From Macquaria australasica (Eukaryota; Chordata; Actinopteri; Centrarchiformes; Percichthyidae), in assembly GCA_005408345.1 (NCBI GenBank), contig SEMN01000031.1, forward strand, positions 1,397,501 to 1,461,500: DNA of 64,000 nucleotides, read 5' to 3'. Of the stretch, positions 59,576-64,000 are shown piece after piece; position 1 is the stretch's first letter, and each line of letters starts with the position of its first letter. The position numbers and the translations under genes are program-made. Below the pieces are notes generated by a model. It saw only the letters and a program-made list of their open reading frames with translations. It had not been told where the DNA came from and made no database searches.

Positions 59576-61189
59576 TATTACAAACCAAAAAGAAGACGTG
59601 CTGTGTGCTCAGAGAATAAAAGTTCAAAGAATGAATGTTTGATGTGTAAGAGTGGGTGTAAATGCAGTCCACCCCAAGTCGGCAGAGAATTCTTTTGCTT
59701 GCTCCCTCGTCTGTCACTCCCTCCCAGCTGCAGCCTGCTCCAGTCGAGGTCAAACTTAGGCATGCACTCATGATAAGTGGCCTTTTGTTAAGACAAATGT
59801 TTCAAGAGGTGCTTGTCAAAATGTCTGGTTCTAGAGGCAATGGGTAATATATGTGCATAACAAAAGAGAAGGGAGTGCAATCACTCAACAACTGTACGTG
59901 CAGAGTTTTCTTATTAAAACATAATTATGCACATTATTCAATCAAATTAGTATCCCTCCATTGCCTGTTGTCTATTAGTCCCATCAGATAAAGTTTTAAA
60001 TGACCTGTAAATGCAGGACTTGAATAAAGTGTGGTGATTATTCTTCCCCTGATAGTCAATCATTCTGTTATTAAGCAACACTAGGTCCTCATCACGCCAT
60101 CCCTCCTCCTGCATCCAAAGCCAGTTTGTTACAAGAGCAAAACAAAGAGATTTCTATCAGTCATTAGCTCAGTTCTCCACCCCTGCAGCCCCAGTGAGCT
60201 AATAATGATCATTTACATTAAAGGCAAAGAAAAATGAATGAACAAAAACTGCATGTGCTATATGACCTTAGCATTTAAAAGGTGCAGCAATTCAATTGGC
60301 AATCGCACAAATTGAATAACTGACAGATTTTCCACTTATAAAAACTGAAAGAGTGTGAGAAAGGGATACACATTGACTGCTAGTGCTGTTCCATTTAGGC
60401 CAAATGACCCCTAATTATGTAGCTAGGGCTACCTGAAGAGAGCGAGGGGGTGAGAGGGGCTGAACAGTGGAGGCAGAAAGAAAAAAACAATAGGGCAGGC
60501 AAGGGTGACAGTGAAGGGTGGGATGACTTTGTGACAGAAAAAGAAAGAGTGAGGCAGTGTGGACAGAGTGGCGACTTGGTATGGACGTGGGTGTGTTTGT
60601 GGAGGTAAGAGGGGCACAGAGGTACGGGTCCATGGTGAGGGGCTAAGAAAGGGTCTGTCTAGGGACAACTAAATGTGAAGGGTCATTGCTGAGAGTGGAG
60701 CAGTGCCTGCTGACACAGACAGACTGTCTGTCTCTGCTGCACTAAGGAGTTTAGGAACACACAGAGACTCAGCTGCTGGTCTAGACGATAGAGGAGGCAG
60801 TCAAGGAGAAGTCATTCCAACCCCCCACATCCAGATTCTTCCTCCCAATGCTCCTGCAGACAATAGGCAACCTTTTAGATCCCCTACACACCAAGCCAAC
60901 CTCAAAGAACTAGTGCCACCAAAAGCCAATTGATCAAAAGCTTTGCATTGCCTCACGTCACTGCATGTCCAACCCTATTGCCTTAAAACTGTGTGTACAC
61001 ATACAACTAATTTACATTTGCAAATAAGCTTTGTAGGAATCGTAATGCCATGATTTTATTAATCAACATAACAAAAAATCCTTCATAATGAACAAATCTG
61101 AAACTGTTCACTTCCAACACAAAATGTTCATACTGAAAGTATCTGCAAAGTATTTGCTGTCACTGTTTACCTTATCTGTTTCAGGCAAC
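59576..61189. other. Non-coding stretch with a regulatory-looking section
   Basis: Section 59900-60330 is repeat-free with ACATAATTATGCACATTATT, CAATCAAATTAGTATCC, GAGCTAATAATGATCATTTAC and CAATTCAATTGGCAATC, a texture typical of developmental enhancers. The remainder is purine-rich at 60430-60560. Overlapping frames at 59543-59847 are unremarkable. Confidence 0.5.
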
Positions 61190-61390
61190 TAAAGCAGGAT
61201 TTACATTTTTATGGTTATGTTTAGGCAAATAAAAGCACTCAGTTAAGGTTAAGAAAAGGTTGTAGTCCTGGTTTAATATCAAAATTCAATGCTGGCTTAA
61301 AGCATGAGACGGCATGTGTTGCTTTCCCTAACCTTAACCAAGTATTTCAATAGTCTAAACATCACAACAGGACATGAATGATGCAGGACA
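61190..61390. repeat. Inverted pair of the TTATGTTTAG...GGTTAAGGTTAG repeat
   Basis: A forward copy (61190-61259: GGTTATGTTTAGGC ... CAGTTAAGGTTAAG) is followed 60 bases later by an inverted copy (61322-61390: CCCTAACCTTAACCAAGTAT ... AGTCTAAACATCACAACAGG). The two arms of about 47 bases pair imperfectly, so this is a decayed fold-back. The single copy at 31445 is a third member. Confidence 0.65.
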
Positions 61391-61799
61391 TGAATTCCAG
61401 TTTCTGGGATCTTGTAAAAAAACAAATCGCCAGTGAACGTATTCCAAGAAGCAATTACGTATCCTCCAAAACATATTTGGAAAAGCAAATTACTGTAGCA
61501 GTATAAAAACAGATTTTGGTGGAGAGGTTGCACTGCCTCACACCTCTTCTTATTTTCTGTTAACAGTTGCACTTGAACACACGGCAAAGACTACACAAAA
61601 CACAACGTAGTCTGGTGATTGACAGATGTGTATACTGTATATTAATGTACTTGTAAAGACAAAGAAAGAAAGAAATCACATTAATTCTCAATTAAAAATG
61701 GCTGCTTATATCATTCTTGTATTATATTATTGTCTGTGTTATCCACTCTAGGATGTAATCCGAGACTGTCCTCCCAAGAAGAACAACAGCATCAGTCAT
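61391..61799. other. Non-coding AT-rich DNA
   Basis: Nothing recognisable apart from an AAAG run near 61661-61675. Confidence 0.6.
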
Positions 61800-62170
61800 T
61801 TCAGCAAGTGGCCCAAAATGACAGGTTTATGTTCAAGTGACAAAGCACTCTAGGGGCCATAGTAATTATGATGGAAGCAAAGGAGGAAGTAAGGTGATGA
61901 TATTGTAGAGCAACAAAGTCCGCATAGAGTGGAGGTTCAGCTTGGATTGATGGGTCAACACAATGCCGGACTTTACCACGGGAGACCGCGGTTTGTTTCC
62001 TGTTTTGTAACGTGAGTTGACATTGATTTCTTTTAAGCATGACAACGATCGTCCCCGAACCTTAACAAAAGTGTTTATTTTAACCCAAACCATGATCATT
62101 CCTAAAACTTAATGAAGTCGGTTTTTTTTGGCAAAAAATCTAACCAAATCTTAACCACAGCGTTGTCGCA
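61800..62170. repeat. Probable teleost interspersed repeat
   Basis: AATTATGATGGAAGCAAAGG, AGAGCAACAAAGTCCGCATA, GGATTGATGGGTCAACACAA and CGGGAGACCGCGGTTTG, followed by GTGAGTTGACATTGATTTC and AACCCAAACCATGATCATT, then ATCTTAACCACAGCGTTG, form a sequence order familiar from percomorph repeats. Raised CpG relative to the flanks fits a mobile origin. Ends are not defined. Confidence 0.5.
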
Positions 62171-64000
62171 TCAGAAAACACATTTATTTTTAAACAGTGA
62201 TTTGTAATGGTTTTTGGAAAGCACACACAAATGATGCTGTGCTGCAGATAGGGACGTCAGATCAAAAAACATTCTGCGCATGTACAAACGACATATTTGC
62301 CGTTTAATTTGGAGGACTTGTTGTGTAATCCATATCCAACACCAGCACGAACTAACAAAAAGACACAATAACAAAAGGTGTCACCTGTTTTTGAACATAT
62401 TATTAGTCAATGTCAGTTGAATGCTGATTCATTTGTAATGGTGACAACTTCATTAGCACGTGCGAGGGAACAAAAATGGCATAATGGCAAAGGCATTAGC
62501 CATTGCCTCATCTTCTCTACTTACTGCCACCTCCATGACAAACATATGGGTCTGGGACACAAGCCAAGGTGCCGTGGCCACTGAAATTCTGTAAAAAACT
62601 GTAAATGATGACATATTTTATCATTGTTAAGAGAACACTGGCAAATACCAATCTGAGCATCCAAATACAAGTTACTTGGCATGCTTTGGGACTGAATTTT
62701 GTACCCTCTGTCTATATTGTTCCAATGGAATAGGAAACAAAGAAAAAATCTGTTGGAAAATATCACGTCTCATATGAACGAAAACAGAGCAAAGAATAAG
62801 ATTGCGACTCCCCTGCCTGCCAGCTGTTTGCCATGGTGACCTGCACCTGCTACACAGTGGGAAGGTCATTGTCAATCGAATCAGTTTAATGTGTGTGCTT
62901 CTCTCTGTACCCATCTGAGAACAGCTAAATGTATTATGGGCAGAAACCTGCTGGGTGTGTGGGTGTGTCCGCCTGCCTGTCTTTCTGTCTCATTGTGTCA
63001 GTGTGTCTTTCTGTTTGTCTTTGTGTGAGCAGGCATGATGCAAAGTGTGCGAGCCAGCTCGATGCAGAGGCCCACTTCAGATGAGCCATTGCAATGATTG
63101 GCTGGTCCCTGCCGTGTGCTGATAGGTCGCTGTCTCTTTCTGTTCAAACAGGGGTCTAATCAGACACTTTAACAGGCTGCCTTGTTCAAACACACCATGC
63201 TCTGCACTGGGGATCTGGCAAACACAGACTTGTATTTATGTGTGTGAGTGTGTGCGTGTGTGCGTGTGTGTGTGCATGCTGAGGGTCAGTATAATTAGTG
63301 TTGGTGAGGAGATGGGAGTGGGATGTAGAAATCTGTCTTGCTCAATTTTTCTGCGGCCTGGTCCTCATTCTGTCACACCACCCTGTCTGTAATAAATTTC
63401 AGTCCCTCATCTCCTACTGATGATGAAGTATGTAAATGTGTGTGTGTGTTTGGCTTATGATAATCAATAACTCTTCCGAATACTATACCCCATAGTGAGC
63501 AGATACCATGCAAATAAGTTGTCTTACACACACACTTAAGTACACACACAAGCAGGCCACCTGTCTTAGGGTGTTGTCAGTTGCTGATTGGAGGGACTCT
63601 GAGGTCATTGATAAGGATGAAAAAACACCCATTTGGACTAACATGTCCCCATTGCATCACTGCTGTAATGGCCAGTTAAACCCACTCTTTTTGCTCTCTT
63701 CACTTTTCTTTTCTCTTAACTGCTTTTATCAGTCTGCTCTTTGTTTTATTTGACACCATAGTTCATCTAAGTCCATCTGCTTTTTTGCTTCCCCAATTTG
63801 TGCTTCACCATCATCACCACCGTTTCTCCACACTAGCTCAGCTCATCCCTACTTATCATGTTCTAAGACAGGACAGTCTATGTCAGGTTGTAACCATAAC
63901 TGACTTACTATTTGACCACGAATGTCCCCAAGATCAACTGAGCTGTCTCAGTGTACCTGTAAACTGACTTGCTTTACATGTCATGCAGGCAACAAGAGAG
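62171..64000. other. Non-coding stretch to window end
   Basis: Unique DNA with GT-rich degenerate sequence (62950-63030), a degenerate GT/GCGT tract (63239-63278) and a perfect POU octamer ATGCAAAT at about 63508. No gene is supported. Confidence 0.65.
63239..63278. repeat. Degenerate (GT)n tract with GC and GA interruptions
   Basis: Alternating GTGTGAGTGTGTGCGTGTG blocks; an imperfect dinucleotide repeat. Confidence 0.9.

Noticed and set aside
1..64000. tRNA genes, tRNA-derived SINEs, rRNA and known microRNAs.
   Set aside because: No GGTTCGA-type B box with a cloverleaf context, no rRNA-like sequence and no known mature microRNA that I could recognise was seen on reading both strands.

Overview
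The window looks like nuclear DNA of a bony fish, most likely a spiny-rayed (percomorph) teleost. It is AT-leaning and poor in CpG outside a few islands. It carries very long (CA)n/(GT)n microsatellites every few kilobases. It also holds fragments of short interspersed DNA-transposon families that I recognise as common in percomorph genomes; that recognition is from memory, not from a search. No complete protein-coding gene, tRNA or rRNA gene can be supported. Most open frames are either translations of CA/GT or GA/TC tracts or chance frames of about 60-170 codons.

Layout. Positions 1-780 are the only gene-like part: a CpG-rich block with a CCAAT box, a G-rich tract and a good minus-strand splice donor at 361/360. 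This is best read as the promoter and first exon of a gene leaving the window to the left. From 781 to about 64000 the sequence reads as upstream intergenic DNA or one very large intron. It consists of plain unique DNA, microsatellites, several mobile-element remnants with visible ends, and a few unique stretches whose look (homeodomain-type AT cores in GC-balanced, repeat-free sequence) suggests conserved regulatory DNA.

Mobile elements with clear ends: a hAT-like MITE at 10751-11147 (TCCTATA repeated on both sides); a fold-back repeat at 19416-19690; a 672-bp element with 22-bp terminal inverted repeats at 21555-22226; a 502-bp hAT-type element at 30486-30987 with a perfect 8-bp target duplication; a 717-bp hAT-type element at 41115-41831 holding an internal ~34-bp minisatellite; and four dispersed copies of one family at 7428-7635, 28641-28760, 55941-56057 and 59151-59575. 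A second small family (31445-31515, 61190-61259 and, inverted, 61322-61390) and further repeat-like blocks lie at 31190-31345, 50540-50830 and 61800-62170.

Structural oddities include a 20-bp perfect-arm hairpin with extended imperfect pairing (19818-19889), a 15-bp-arm palindrome with a 2-base loop (27286-27317), a 22-bp perfect palindrome (58007-58028), a canonical (GGGT)4 quadruplex (57366-57380), a Z-DNA-prone tract (9019-9058) and an RFX X-box match (45522-45534). I found no defence system, operon or other multi-gene system. The best candidates for something undescribed are the 19.8-kb hairpin, the minisatellite-bearing hAT element and the promoter-like block at the left edge.
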